From Filimonas lacunae (GTDB lineage: Bacteria; Bacteroidota; Bacteroidia; Chitinophagales; Chitinophagaceae): a stretch of DNA of 64,000 nt. The stretch spans positions 248,001-312,000 of the forward strand of contig NZ_AP017422.1 of the NCBI RefSeq assembly GCF_002355595.1, written 5' to 3'. The notes beneath the pieces were generated by a model. That model saw only the letters and a list, made by a program, of their open reading frames with translations, searched no databases and was not told the DNA's origin. Shown here piece after piece: positions 45,280 to 53,712 of the stretch (position 1 is the first letter of the stretch; each line of letters opens with the position of its first letter). Both the position numbers and the translations under genes were made by a program.

Positions 45280-45302
45280 TCCTTACGGAAGCCTTTTTAA
45301 CT
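45280..45302 (+). terminator. Terminator of the LuxR-type gene
   Basis: AAGGCCTCC-TTAC-GGAAGCCTT with T-tract. Nearly identical to the hairpin at 43542-43565. Confidence 0.8.
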
Positions 45303-45315
45303 TTTAGCAGTGATG

Positions 45316-45387
45316 TACCACGTACGGGAATCGAACCCGTCTTTCCTCCGTGAAAGGGAGATGTCCTAGCCGATAGACGAACATGGC
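45316..45387 (-). tRNA. tRNA-Glu (UUC), first copy
   Basis: 72 nt without encoded CCA. On the minus strand it begins GCCATGTTCG, has the anticodon loop CTTTCAC (anticodon TTC) and a T arm GGTTCGATTCC, and ends in discriminator A. Acceptor pairing begins with G1-U72. Confidence 0.93.
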
Positions 45388-45425
45388 AAAAAATAGAACT
45401 CTTTATATATAACAGTAGAAGGGTT

Positions 45426-45460
45426 GAAAAAAAAAGCTCCTCTTTGCAGAGAAGCTTATT
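45426..45460 (-). terminator. Terminator between the tRNA-Glu genes
   Basis: AAGCTCCTCT-TTGC-AGAGAAGCTT (one mismatch) followed on the minus strand by a long T-tract. Confidence 0.7.
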
Positions 45461-45486
45461 TTTTAAATTTCCTTCAACTTTACCTG

Positions 45487-45558
45487 TACCACGTACGGGA
45501 ATCGAACCCGTCTTTCCTCCGTGAAAGGGAGATGTCCTAGCCGATAGACGAACATGGC
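45487..45558 (-). tRNA. tRNA-Glu (UUC), second copy
   Basis: Identical to the copy at 45316-45387 over its full length, 171 bp away. Each copy appears to have its own terminator region. No integrase is nearby. Confidence 0.93.
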
Positions 45559-45677
45559 AGTTATTTGTAAGAGCTGTCCCCGCATCCGTTATTGTGATTT
45601 GGGAGTGCAAAAATAGAAATCTTTTGATTATCACCAAATTTATTTTGTGTTAACGTCGAAAAAAATAATTTCTATCG

Positions 45678-45709
45678 TTTGTTACCCGTCTACAATACTC
45701 GTAAATTCG
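45678..45709 (+). promoter_or_regulatory. Promoter of the gap gene
   Basis: TTTG (45678-45681), 20 bp, then TAAATTCG (45702-45709; one mismatch to TAnnTTTG). The start codon is 34 bases downstream. Confidence 0.65.
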
Positions 45710-45742
45710 CCATGCTTTTTAAAACCAATAAACTAGTAAACA

Positions 45743-46756
45743 ATGAGCACAGTAAAAGTAGCGATCAATGGATTTGGACGTATCGGTCGCCTGGCATTCC
45801 GCCAGATTTATAACATGGAAGGAATTGAAGTAGTGGCTATTAATGACTTAACCAGCCCTAAAGTACTGGCGCATCTGCTGAAGTACGATAGCGCTCAGGG
45901 TCGCTTTGATGCAAATGTTACTTATTCTGACAACTCTATTACTGTTAACGGTGAAGAGATTAAAATATACGCCCAGAAGAATCCTGCTGAAATTGGTTGG
46001 AAACAACACAATGTAGACGTGGTACTGGAATGTACAGGTTTCTTCACTGATAAAGAAAAAGCAGAAGCCCACCTGGCTGCTGGTGCTAAGCGTGTAGTAA
46101 TTTCTGCACCTGCTACCGGCGAAATGAAAACTGTTGTTTTCAACGTAAACCACAACATCCTGGACGGTAGCGAAACTGTAATCAGCTGCGCTTCCTGTAC
46201 TACCAACTGTCTGGCACCAATGGCACAGGTTCTGGAAGAAAAATTCGGTATCGTTGCTGGTACTATGACTACCATCCACGCTTATACTAACGACCAGAAC
46301 ACACAGGATGCTCCACATCCAAAAGGCGATCTGCGTCGTGCAAGAGCTGCTGCTCAAAACATTGTGCCTAACAGCACTGGTGCTGCTAAAGCCATCGGCC
46401 TGGTATTACCTGCACTGAAAGGTAAACTGGACGGTAGCGCTCAACGTGTACCAACCTTAACGGGTTCTTTAACTGAACTGGTTACTGTGTTAGGTAAAAA
46501 AGTTACTGCTGAAGAAATCAACGCTGCAATGAAAGCCGCTTCTAACGAAAGCTTCGGTTATACTGAAGACGAAATCGTAAGCAGCGATATCATCGGTATC
46601 AGCTACGGTTCTTTATACGATGGTACGCAAACCAAAGTAATCAGCGCTGGTGATGTTCAACTGGTTAAAACTGTAAGCTGGTACGATAACGAAATGAGCT
46701 ACGTAAGTCAGCTGGTTCGTACTGTAAAATACTTTGCAGGTTTAATTAGCAAATAA
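45743..46756 (+). CDS. gap: Glyceraldehyde-3-phosphate dehydrogenase, type I
   Basis: 337 residues. Oxidises glyceraldehyde 3-phosphate with NAD+ in glycolysis. The Rossmann start [13 protein letters not shown], the catalytic motif [12 protein letters not shown] (Cys152) and His179 in [10 protein letters not shown] are visible. Complete length. It lies in a gap-pgk arrangement, with a terminator between the two genes. Confidence 0.98.
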   Translation: MSTVKVAINGFGRIGRLAFRQIYNMEGIEVVAINDLTSPKVLAHLLKYDSAQGRFDANVTYSDNSITVNGEEIKIYAQKNPAEIGWKQHNVDVVLECTGFFTDKEKAEAHLAAGAKRVVISAPATGEMKTVVFNVNHNILDGSETVISCASCTTNCLAPMAQVLEEKFGIVAGTMTTIHAYTNDQNTQDAPHPKGDLRRARAAAQNIVPNSTGAAKAIGLVLPALKGKLDGSAQRVPTLTGSLTELVTVLGKKVTAEEINAAMKAASNESFGYTEDEIVSSDIIGISYGSLYDGTQTKVISAGDVQLVKTVSWYDNEMSYVSQLVRTVKYFAGLISK

Positions 46757-46771
46757 ATTTCAGAAGGGAAG

Positions 46772-46795
46772 AGCCGGATATACTCCGGCTTTTTT
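46772..46795 (+). terminator. Terminator of gap
   Basis: AGCCGGA-TATAC-TCCGGCT followed by TTTTTTC. Confidence 0.85.
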
Positions 46796-46822
46796 CTTGA
46801 TACTATTTAGAAAAGCCAGATA

Positions 46823-48031
46823 ATGAGCAAATTCTCCGAATACAACTTTGCAGGCAAGAAAGCCCTGGTAAGGGTTGATTTTAACGTACCTATTAAAGGG
46901 GGTAAAATAACCGACGATACCCGTATCAAAGCCGCGTTACCTACCATTCAGAAAATAGTAAAAGACGGTGGCAGTGTTATCTTAATGAGCCACTGGGGCC
47001 GTCCTATTAAAGACATGGAAAAGAAGCCTGAATTAACGAAGGCCGATTTTTCATTAAGTCGTATTGTAAGTCATTTGTCGCAACTGCTGGGTACTGAGGT
47101 GCTTTTTGCAGATGATTGCATCAGCGAGGCTGCTCAGCAACAAGCTGCTGGTTTACAGCCAGGCCAGGTGTTATTGCTGGAAAACCTGCGTTACTACAAA
47201 GAAGAAGAAAAAGGCGATAAAGGTTTTGCTGAAAAACTGAGCAAACTGGGTGATGTGTACGTGAACGATGCGTTCGGTACTGCACACAGGGCGCATGCTT
47301 CTACAGCGGTGATTGCCGACTTCTTTGCTGCCGGACAAAAACTGTTTGGTTTGCTGATGGAAGCCGAAGTGAACAGTGCTGAAAAAGTACTGCACCAGTC
47401 TGAAAAGCCTTTCGTAGCTATTATCGGAGGCGCGAAAGTATCTGATAAGATCCTGATTATCGAAAACCTGCTGGAGCGTGCTACAGATATCATCATTGGT
47501 GGTGGTATGGCATACACTTTCATGAAAGCCCAGGGGGGTAAAATTGGTAATTCTCTGTGCGAAGACGATCGCCTGGAAACTGCCAACGAACTGCTGAAGA
47601 AAGCAGAAGCCAAAGGCGTGCGTATTCACCTGCCTGCTGATTCTATCATTGCAGACAAGTTTGATGCAAACGCACAAACCTCTTCTTCTACCAGCGATAA
47701 CATTCCTGATGGCTGGATGGGACTGGATATTGGGGCTATGGCTGCCGACCAGTTTGCCAACGTAATTAAAAATTCCAAAACCATTTTATGGAACGGTCCT
47801 ATGGGCGTTTTTGAAATGGAAAAATTCCAGAAAGGAACCAAAACCATTGCTACTGCAGTGGCCGAAGCTACACAAGCCGGTTCTTTCTCCCTGGTAGGTG
47901 GTGGTGATAGCGTTGCCGCTGTTAACCAGTTTGGATTTGCTGATAAAGTAAGTTATGTATCTACCGGTGGTGGTGCATTACTGGAATATTTTGAAGGAAA
48001 AGAGTTACCAGGTATTGCTGCCATTAAATAA
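46823..48031 (+). CDS. pgk: Phosphoglycerate kinase
   Basis: 402 residues. Transfers phosphate between 1,3-bisphosphoglycerate and ADP. Typical motifs: [20 protein letters not shown] at the start, [28 protein letters not shown] and [14 protein letters not shown]. The C-terminal domain has [20 protein letters not shown] and [13 protein letters not shown]. Complete. It is placed after gap with its own terminator downstream. Confidence 0.98.
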   Translation: MSKFSEYNFAGKKALVRVDFNVPIKGGKITDDTRIKAALPTIQKIVKDGGSVILMSHWGRPIKDMEKKPELTKADFSLSRIVSHLSQLLGTEVLFADDCISEAAQQQAAGLQPGQVLLLENLRYYKEEEKGDKGFAEKLSKLGDVYVNDAFGTAHRAHASTAVIADFFAAGQKLFGLLMEAEVNSAEKVLHQSEKPFVAIIGGAKVSDKILIIENLLERATDIIIGGGMAYTFMKAQGGKIGNSLCEDDRLETANELLKKAEAKGVRIHLPADSIIADKFDANAQTSSSTSDNIPDGWMGLDIGAMAADQFANVIKNSKTILWNGPMGVFEMEKFQKGTKTIATAVAEATQAGSFSLVGGGDSVAAVNQFGFADKVSYVSTGGGALLEYFEGKELPGIAAIK

Positions 48032-48055
48032 GCGCTGTACGGTAAAATCATAGTT

Positions 48056-48093
48056 ATCAAGCAGCAAAACGTGTTTGCGTTTTGCTGCTTGAT
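48056..48093. terminator. Terminator of pgk
   Basis: Perfect 16-bp stem (ATCAAGCAGCAAAACG at 48056-48071 with 48078-48093), 6-nt loop. Confidence 0.8.
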
Positions 48094-48120
48094 TTGTATA
48101 AGTACCTAACCCTTATCAAC

Positions 48121-48837
48121 ATGAAAAAATTGACTTGTTTGGGCATTGCCCTCCTGGTTATTGTAGTACTGCCTGCTTTTAAACCAGCTTCCTATGTGAT
48201 TGACAGAATTTATGCCGAGCTGGAAACCCGCCAGTTAAAGGGCGATAAGTATGTTACCTTTAAAGGAGAGATCTGCTATGATGGTAATGGTGATATGACC
48301 ATGCATTATTCCCACCCCCGTAACTATGTATTGCTTTCCAATAAAACCGGTGAAGTAAAAATGTATGATCCTGGTGCCAACACCGTTGCGCTTACACAAA
48401 GTACACTGTTCAGTTCGCACACTTCACAATTTTATTACTTCTGCGCCGGTAAAATGGCCGATATGGGGTTAAGTGAGTTAGGATATGTACAGGAGAAGGT
48501 GTATGCCGAAAAAGATCTGATTATTTCCCTATGGAAGCCCAAAGCACCCGACAAGAAAAAACAGGTGCAGCAGGTAAAGCTGGTGCATCAGAATGGTAAT
48601 CCTATTTATATGCACTACCAGAATGGAGCAGGTGCTATCATCCGTAAAGTATATTACTACGCTTTTACTACGCTGGAAGATATGTCGTTCCCTTCTACCA
48701 CTACAGAGATTGCTTATGAAGGAAAAGATTCGGCGGTAACCAAAACGGTATACCGCAATTTTAAATTAAACCAACAGGCAAACAGCCCGTATTTTACTTA
48801 TAAGATACCTGCCAATGCTAAAATTCAACGTTTCTAA
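48121..48837 (+). CDS. LolA-like outer-membrane lipoprotein carrier domain protein
   Basis: 238 residues from the ATG at 48121, with a signal peptide (LTCLGIALLVIVVLPAF). The body has the beta-structure of the LolA/LolB group (RQLKGDKYVTFKGEICYDGN, ISLWKPK, TTEIAYEG, FKLNQQANSPYFTYKIPANA), as often found for Bacteroidota outer-membrane carrier proteins. The expected role is periplasmic transfer of lipoproteins. The next gene, YidD-like, starts 23 bp before its stop, so the two are translationally coupled. Confidence 0.7.
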   Translation: MKKLTCLGIALLVIVVLPAFKPASYVIDRIYAELETRQLKGDKYVTFKGEICYDGNGDMTMHYSHPRNYVLLSNKTGEVKMYDPGANTVALTQSTLFSSHTSQFYYFCAGKMADMGLSELGYVQEKVYAEKDLIISLWKPKAPDKKKQVQQVKLVHQNGNPIYMHYQNGAGAIIRKVYYYAFTTLEDMSFPSTTTEIAYEGKDSAVTKTVYRNFKLNQQANSPYFTYKIPANAKIQRF

Positions 48838-49297
48838 ACCTTTGCCTTTGTTCAGTAAATGGATTGCATTGGTGTTATTGGTAAGTGTTACTTCCATAGC
48901 ACATACACAAACAGCCAGTGATATTATGCTGGTAAAGCAAACGAGCTTTTATACACCCGAGCGCTATTACAAACGCGCAGGCAACAACGATAGTATATTG
49001 CAAACCCAACATAAAAATGTAATAGCAGCCTGGAACCCATTTGCCCTGGCTATGAAGGGCAGTATGTTTATATACCAGCATGTGCTTACACAACAGTTGT
49101 CACGCAAATGTCCTTACGAAATATCCTGCTCTAACTATAGCAAACATGCTATACATGAGTTTGGATTGATAAAAGGAATGTTTGTTTCGGCAGACCGATT
49201 ATTACGTTGCAACCGTTTAAGTGCGTCGGATATATCTCCGCTGGATATTGATCTCCGCACAGGCGCTATTACGGATGATTTAAACAAGTATCGATAA
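48815..49297 (+). CDS. Secreted YidD-like membrane insertion factor
   Basis: 160 residues. An N-terminal signal (about 15-32, WIALVLLVSVTSIAHTQ) precedes a domain with LSRKCPYEISCSNYSKHAIH, GLIKGMFVSADRLLRCNRLS, the Cys-rich YidD signature. Canonical YidD is about 70-90 residues and cytoplasmic; here the domain would be exported. It overlaps the LolA-like gene at its start and the next gene by 1 bp (TAATG). Confidence 0.8.
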   Translation: MLKFNVSKPLPLFSKWIALVLLVSVTSIAHTQTASDIMLVKQTSFYTPERYYKRAGNNDSILQTQHKNVIAAWNPFALAMKGSMFIYQHVLTQQLSRKCPYEISCSNYSKHAIHEFGLIKGMFVSADRLLRCNRLSASDISPLDIDLRTGAITDDLNKYR

Positions 49298-50175
49298 TGA
49301 GAGTATACCTATGCAGGTGCTGGTATACACTGGTGGTGTTACTGGCGGTACAGGCTGTGCACGCCCAGCAACGTAGCAGTTTTACTAATGATATGTTGTT
49401 TGCCAGGTATTTGCACAATAAGGAATTATATGCCGAAGCCACTTATATACTCAACAACATTCAACAAGACAGGCTGTTAGCCGCGCAAAAAGATTCATTG
49501 CTGTATTGGCAGGGCTGGAATGCTTATGCTATGAAATCGCTGGATACTGCTGCCAGCAGGTTGTTACAGGTATCGGACAGTGCAGCGTGGGCATTAAAAA
49601 GTCATTTTTTCGGTGCTTACTGCCTGGCATTCCAGGGCTACTCCCAACAGGCTTATCACACATTTAAAGGGCTACCGGCAAAAGACACGGTAGAGAGGGA
49701 AATGCAATACCTGGAAATGGCGGGCATCAGCTTATTACAACGCAACTACAAGCAATACGATTCGTTACGCAGGCACTTTACTTTTTCGTCTTATGTAATG
49801 GAAGGGGAAGAGAAGCGTATGGATGCTTATTATGATAAACTGGTGCACTACAAAAAGAAATCTCCTTTCCTGGCAGGGCTGTACAGTGCAGTATTGCCAG
49901 GGGCCGGTAAAATATATGCCGGTAAAAAAGGGCAGGGAGTAGGTTCCTTTCTGCCTATTGCAGCACTGGCGGCGCTCACCTGGGAATCGTATAACAGGGG
50001 TGGAGTGAAAAGCGCCCGCTTTATCACCTTCGGATCGTTATTCAGCTTGTTTTATGTGGGTAATATCTGGGGGAGTGTAGTGGCTGTAAAAGTGAAACAA
50101 TCAGAACAGAACAAACTGTATGACAACAAGATTTTATTTGATATGCATATTCCTTTGCGCAACCTGTATAACTAA
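49297..50175 (+). CDS. TPR-like protein with C-terminal membrane segments
   Basis: 292 residues. Signal peptide (LVVLLAVQAVHAQ), helical TPR-like repeats (about 30-180: EATYILNNIQQ, AAWALKSHFFGAYCLAFQGY), then a membrane region with AVLPGAGKIYAGKKGQGVGS, the DUF5683/TM2-like motif with a Gly turn and two helices. Its end overlaps the next gene by 56 bp. Function unknown; its neighbours point to envelope biogenesis. Confidence 0.7.
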   Translation: MRVYLCRCWYTLVVLLAVQAVHAQQRSSFTNDMLFARYLHNKELYAEATYILNNIQQDRLLAAQKDSLLYWQGWNAYAMKSLDTAASRLLQVSDSAAWALKSHFFGAYCLAFQGYSQQAYHTFKGLPAKDTVEREMQYLEMAGISLLQRNYKQYDSLRRHFTFSSYVMEGEEKRMDAYYDKLVHYKKKSPFLAGLYSAVLPGAGKIYAGKKGQGVGSFLPIAALAALTWESYNRGGVKSARFITFGSLFSLFYVGNIWGSVVAVKVKQSEQNKLYDNKILFDMHIPLRNLYN

Positions 50176-50953
50176 GGCGCAGGATATAAACTGGCTGCGG
50201 GTGGCAGACAGCCTGTATCAGCAGCAGCAGTACTTTGAGTCTGCTGTGTTTTGCGAGAGAGTGCTGTTTGAACAGGGTAACGAAAGCGAAGTGGTGCAAC
50301 AGGCTATTTTGCTAAAGATGCAATGCTATAAAAAGCAACAGGCTTTTGCTAAAGCGGCCGGTTTTGGCATGTCTATGCAGGGGCGCATACATAACGACAG
50401 CGTGCGGCAAAACCTGCATGCCGATATTGCCACCTGTTATTACCTGGCAGGAGATTTTGAAAAAGTAATAGCGGAAACAGATAAAACCCAGGTATTATTT
50501 CAACAGAATACGCATGCCGGTTGGATGAGCTTATTAAAGATTTTATCGCTGAATGAACTGCGCCGGTGGAACGAAGCGGCTTTATTGTATAAACAACAGT
50601 CAATGGTGTATAGCGATTCTTTACCCGACTATTATGCAAAGCTACCCCGTCAAAAAAGCGAAAAGCGCGCTTACTGGCTGGCTACTTTTATACCCGGTGG
50701 TGGTCATCTGTATGCAGGTAAGCCCTGGGAAGCGTTGGCTTCTATTGTATTGCAGGGCGCAGGCGTGTACTATGGTATTAACAGTTGGATAAATGATTAT
50801 TATATCAATGCCTGGTTAATTGGTGGTGGGCTAACCGGTACTTTTCATATGGGGGGTATGGCTCGTGCGCAGGAGTTGGTGAGAATATATAACAGGCGCA
50901 AAGCCAATGAGTTTAACCAGAAAGTAAAAGATGCCTTGCTGGCACGCTGGTAA
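50120..50953 (+). CDS. Paralog of the upstream TPR/membrane protein
   Basis: 277 residues. Same plan as the previous protein: signal (LICIFLCATCITKAQ), TPR-like helices (SLYQQQQYFESAVFCERVLF), and a membrane region with ATFIPGGGHLYAGKPWEAL and a second helix VYYGINSWIND. It begins inside the preceding gene and so is cotranscribed and probably coupled. Last gene of the four-gene unit; a terminator follows at 50983-51013. Confidence 0.7.
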   Translation: MTTRFYLICIFLCATCITKAQDINWLRVADSLYQQQQYFESAVFCERVLFEQGNESEVVQQAILLKMQCYKKQQAFAKAAGFGMSMQGRIHNDSVRQNLHADIATCYYLAGDFEKVIAETDKTQVLFQQNTHAGWMSLLKILSLNELRRWNEAALLYKQQSMVYSDSLPDYYAKLPRQKSEKRAYWLATFIPGGGHLYAGKPWEALASIVLQGAGVYYGINSWINDYYINAWLIGGGLTGTFHMGGMARAQELVRIYNRRKANEFNQKVKDALLARW

Positions 50954-50982
50954 CAAAATGCATACAAACAATACAGGCAAAA

Positions 50983-51013
50983 AAATCCCGGTAGTGATTA
51001 GCTACCGGGATTT
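50983..51013. terminator. Terminator between the TPR operon and the TM2 gene
   Basis: AAATCCCGGTAG and CTACCGGGATTT form a 12-bp stem with a 7-nt loop and T/A-tracts, serving both convergent genes. Confidence 0.85.
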
Positions 51014-51032
51014 TTTTTGTGTGGATGGTGAA

Positions 51033-51494
51033 TTACCACATGAAGTACTTCGGATTGTCCTCGTATTCACTGATGTCATCAATGTTTACAATCAGGACGA
51101 TGAAGTCAACCAAAGGAACGATACCGAAGATACCGCAGAAGGTTAAGATGTAACCTACCCACGTTAAGGTTTCAGTTCCCAGGTAAGCACGGTGAACACC
51201 TAATCCACCCAGAAAGAAGTTCAGGATCAGTGCTACCGCTACGTTCTTGTCGCTGGAACGTACGTTAAACACAGCCTCTTTTTGCTTTTTAGCTACAGCG
51301 GTGTAAGTTCCGGAAGCATCGAATTCAGCCAGCAGTGCCGGGCTGGCTTCGCTGATGTCAGCACTGGTAGCAAACATGTTTTCCACCTGGCTGTCATTTA
51401 CATAGTAGTTGGAAGTGGCTTCTGTGTTTTCGGCTGCGAAAGAGAAGATCGAAATAGAACAGGCTAGTGCCAATGAAAGCAATGCTTTCTTCAT
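51033..51494 (-). CDS. Secreted TM2-domain protein
   Basis: 153 residues. Signal (LALACSISIFSFAAE), an acidic region to about 80, then a TM2 domain (VALILNFFLGGLGVHRAYLG, GYILTFCGIFGIVPLVDFIV). The sequence ends in YFMW. TM2 proteins are membrane-bound, of unknown function. The start has a -7 element at 51530-51537. Confidence 0.85.
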   Translation of the reverse strand: MKKALLSLALACSISIFSFAAENTEATSNYYVNDSQVENMFATSADISEASPALLAEFDASGTYTAVAKKQKEAVFNVRSSDKNVAVALILNFFLGGLGVHRAYLGTETLTWVGYILTFCGIFGIVPLVDFIVLIVNIDDISEYEDNPKYFMW

Positions 51495-51529
51495 AAACTA
51501 TTCGGGTTTAAAGAGTGGATAAATAGCTT

Positions 51530-51537
51530 CAAATATA
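51530..51537 (-). promoter_or_regulatory. -7 element of the TM2 gene
   Basis: On the minus strand TATATTTG, a full match to TAnnTTTG, about 36 bases before the start codon. No clear -33 element is seen. Confidence 0.5.
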
Positions 51538-51679
51538 GGGAGTAAAACAATTCCCTGCACCTGTTGTTAGCCAATTATACCGCTCATGTAAATAAACTGA
51601 CGGAAAGTCATAAAATGGAAGGGAGGTATCTCTTTTGATACATTACCTTTAAATACAAATTTCATTTAAAATCAAACAA

Positions 51680-52270
51680 ATGAACACAAAGAATCTTGCA
51701 TTGATAGTGATTGGCGCTCTGATACTTATATTGGGAGGATGCAGCTGTAAGGGGTACAATAGCATGGTAAACCTGGACGAAACTGTAAAAGGCAAGTGGG
51801 GTAATGTACAAAGTGAATATCAGCGCAGGGCCGATCTGATCCCTAACCTGGTGAATACTGTAAAAGGGGAAGCTAATTTTGAGCAGACAACTTTGCAGAA
51901 TGTGATTGAAGCGCGTGCCAAAGCAACACAGATACGGGTAGACCCGGCCGATCTTACTCCTGAAAAAGTACAACAGTTTCAGGCTGCACAAGGTCAGTTA
52001 TCACAGGCATTGGGCCGCTTGTTAATGGTTACCGAAAACTATCCTACCCTGCGCGCCAATGAGGCATTCCGTGGCTTACAGGTGCAACTGGAAGGTACAG
52101 AAAACCGTATCAAAGTATCCCGTAACGACTTTAACGATGCCGTACAGAGCTATAATTCTGTAATACGTCGTTTTCCTAATAACATATTTGCCGGCATGTT
52201 TGGATTCCAGGCCAAGGGCTATTTCCAGGCAGATGCAGGATCTGACAAAGCACCAGAAGTAAAATTCTAA
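51680..52270 (+). CDS. LemA family protein
   Basis: 196 residues. One membrane/signal segment (residues about 5-22, LALIVIGALILILGGC), then NLDETVKGKWGNVQSEYQRR and DLIPNLVNTVKGEANFEQTT, a long coiled helical hairpin typical of LemA. The C-terminal FPNNIFAGMFGFQAKGYFQA is the family signature. It is followed by two TPM-domain genes at short spacing, the common LemA-TPM arrangement of unknown envelope function. Confidence 0.95.
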   Translation: MNTKNLALIVIGALILILGGCSCKGYNSMVNLDETVKGKWGNVQSEYQRRADLIPNLVNTVKGEANFEQTTLQNVIEARAKATQIRVDPADLTPEKVQQFQAAQGQLSQALGRLLMVTENYPTLRANEAFRGLQVQLEGTENRIKVSRNDFNDAVQSYNSVIRRFPNNIFAGMFGFQAKGYFQADAGSDKAPEVKF

Positions 52271-52282
52271 GCCATCCTAACC

Positions 52283-52744
52283 ATGTTTGGAATATTCAGT
52301 AAAAAGCCCGCACAATTCTTTACTGCCAGCGAGCAGGAAAAGATTGTGCAGGCCATTAAAACAGCCGAACTGCAAACCAGCGGCGAAGTGCGGGTATTTA
52401 TAGAAAGCAAATGCCGTTTTGTAGATCCTATTGACAGGGCTAAAGAAATGTTTGCCCGGTTAGAAATGGAAAAAACAGAACTACGTAATGGCGTGCTGGT
52501 ATATGTGGCCGTAAAATCGCGGCAGCTGGCTATTTATGCAGACGAAGCTATTTATCAAAAAGCAGGTACAGCGTTCTGGCAGGAAGAAGTACTTAAAATG
52601 CTGCGGCATTTTAACAAAGAAAATTATGCAGAAGGTATAGCATCGGTAGTGCTGGAAATAGGAGAGGTGTTGAAATACCATTTTCCTTATAATGCTGCTA
52701 CGGATGTAAATGAACTGCCAGACGATATTGTATTTGGAAAATAA
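52283..52744 (+). CDS. TPM-domain protein (YgcG/DUF477-like)
   Basis: 153 residues. TPM domain: FTASEQEKIVQAIKTAELQT, SGEVRVFIESKC, GVLVYVAVKSRQLAIYADEA, and FNKENYAEGIASVVLEIGEV. No signal peptide, unlike the next gene. Starts 12 bp after the LemA stop. Confidence 0.9.
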   Translation: MFGIFSKKPAQFFTASEQEKIVQAIKTAELQTSGEVRVFIESKCRFVDPIDRAKEMFARLEMEKTELRNGVLVYVAVKSRQLAIYADEAIYQKAGTAFWQEEVLKMLRHFNKENYAEGIASVVLEIGEVLKYHFPYNAATDVNELPDDIVFGK

Positions 52745-52748
52745 GAGA

Positions 52749-53513
52749 ATGAAGAAACAGTTACTATACCTAGTACTGCTGATAAGCATTAGCCTGAATG
52801 TTTTTTCGCAGGATGTATTGCCACCTCCCAACCCTGCCCGGCTGGTGGTGGACAATGCCAATGTGCTTTCGCCCGAACAAAAACAAATTCTGGAAGAAAA
52901 ACTGGTGGCGCTGGACGACAGCACCTCTAATCAGATTTGTATAGTTACCATTCCTTCCCTCAACGATTACCCCATTGAAGATTATGCGGTAAAGCTTTTC
53001 AGAAGCTGGGGTATTGGTAATAAAAAGACCAATAACGGCGTGCTGATACTGGTATCGGTGCAGGATCATAAAATTCGGATTGAGGTAGGATACGGTTTAG
53101 AGGGGGCTATACCTGATATTACAGCGGGTAGCATTATAGACAATGATATGAAGCCCAATTTTAAAGCGGGTGATTATTATCGTGGTTTAGATGCCGCCAC
53201 TACTTCTTTAAGCAAAGCGGCAGCAGGAGAATACAAAGCTCCGCGTGAAAAAAAACAGGGCAAAGGTAAAGGTGGCTCAGGCCTTAGCTTCATCATCATT
53301 TTAATAATAGTGATCGTTATCATGGCTGCATCTGGTGGCGGTGGTGGTGGCGGCCGTGGCAGAGGCGGCAGCATTCTTCCTTTTCTGTTCCTCGGTGGCG
53401 GCGGAAGCAACTGGGGCGGTGGAGGTGGCGGCTTTGGCGGCGGCGGAGGTGGTGGTTTCGGCGGCTTCGGCGGCGGTAGCAGCGGTGGCGGCGGAGCCAG
53501 TGGAAGTTGGTAG
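52749..53513 (+). CDS. Secreted TPM-domain protein with Gly-rich tail
   Basis: 254 residues from the ATG at 52749; the earlier start at 52710 overlaps the previous gene and lacks a signal. Signal (YLVLLISISLNVFSQ), TPM domain (VVDNANVLSPEQKQILEEKL, VSVQDHKIRIEVGYGLEGAI), then a membrane helix (LSFIIILIIVIVIMAA) and a Gly/Ser-rich tail of about 55 residues. Domain order and operon position fit the LemA-TPM-TPM set. Confidence 0.92.
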   Translation: MKKQLLYLVLLISISLNVFSQDVLPPPNPARLVVDNANVLSPEQKQILEEKLVALDDSTSNQICIVTIPSLNDYPIEDYAVKLFRSWGIGNKKTNNGVLILVSVQDHKIRIEVGYGLEGAIPDITAGSIIDNDMKPNFKAGDYYRGLDAATTSLSKAAAGEYKAPREKKQGKGKGGSGLSFIIILIIVIVIMAASGGGGGGGRGRGGSILPFLFLGGGGSNWGGGGGGFGGGGGGGFGGFGGGSSGGGGASGSW

Positions 53514-53571
53514 CCAGCAAAAGCAAAAGTTGTAAACCCGGTAGAACAGGGCATAGCGCTCTGGCACTTAT

Positions 53572-53620
53572 AAAAGAAAAAGGGTGTATCGAATAAATTA
53601 CGATACACCCTTTTTCTTTT
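53572..53620. terminator. Long bidirectional terminator
   Basis: A perfect 20-bp stem (53572-53591 with 53601-53620) with a 9-nt loop between convergent genes, flanked by A/T-rich sequence that supplies the T-tracts for both directions. Confidence 0.9.
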
Positions 53621-53712
53621 GTGAAACGCTGCAGATTCTTGTTTATGTAATGCGCAGCGTATTCATTTTGTATGTAAGTAACGCATTGGCCCGGTACTCA
53701 ATGGGCAAAAGT

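Noticed and set aside
45316-45558. tRNA duplication as an integration site of a genomic island
   Set aside because: Both copies are full length, no integrase gene or flanking direct repeat beyond the tRNA is found, and housekeeping genes (gap, pgk) follow directly.
53177-53608. Pro-rich open frame on the minus strand
   Set aside because: It is the complement of the Gly-rich tail of the secreted TPM protein; Pro runs follow from Gly codons.
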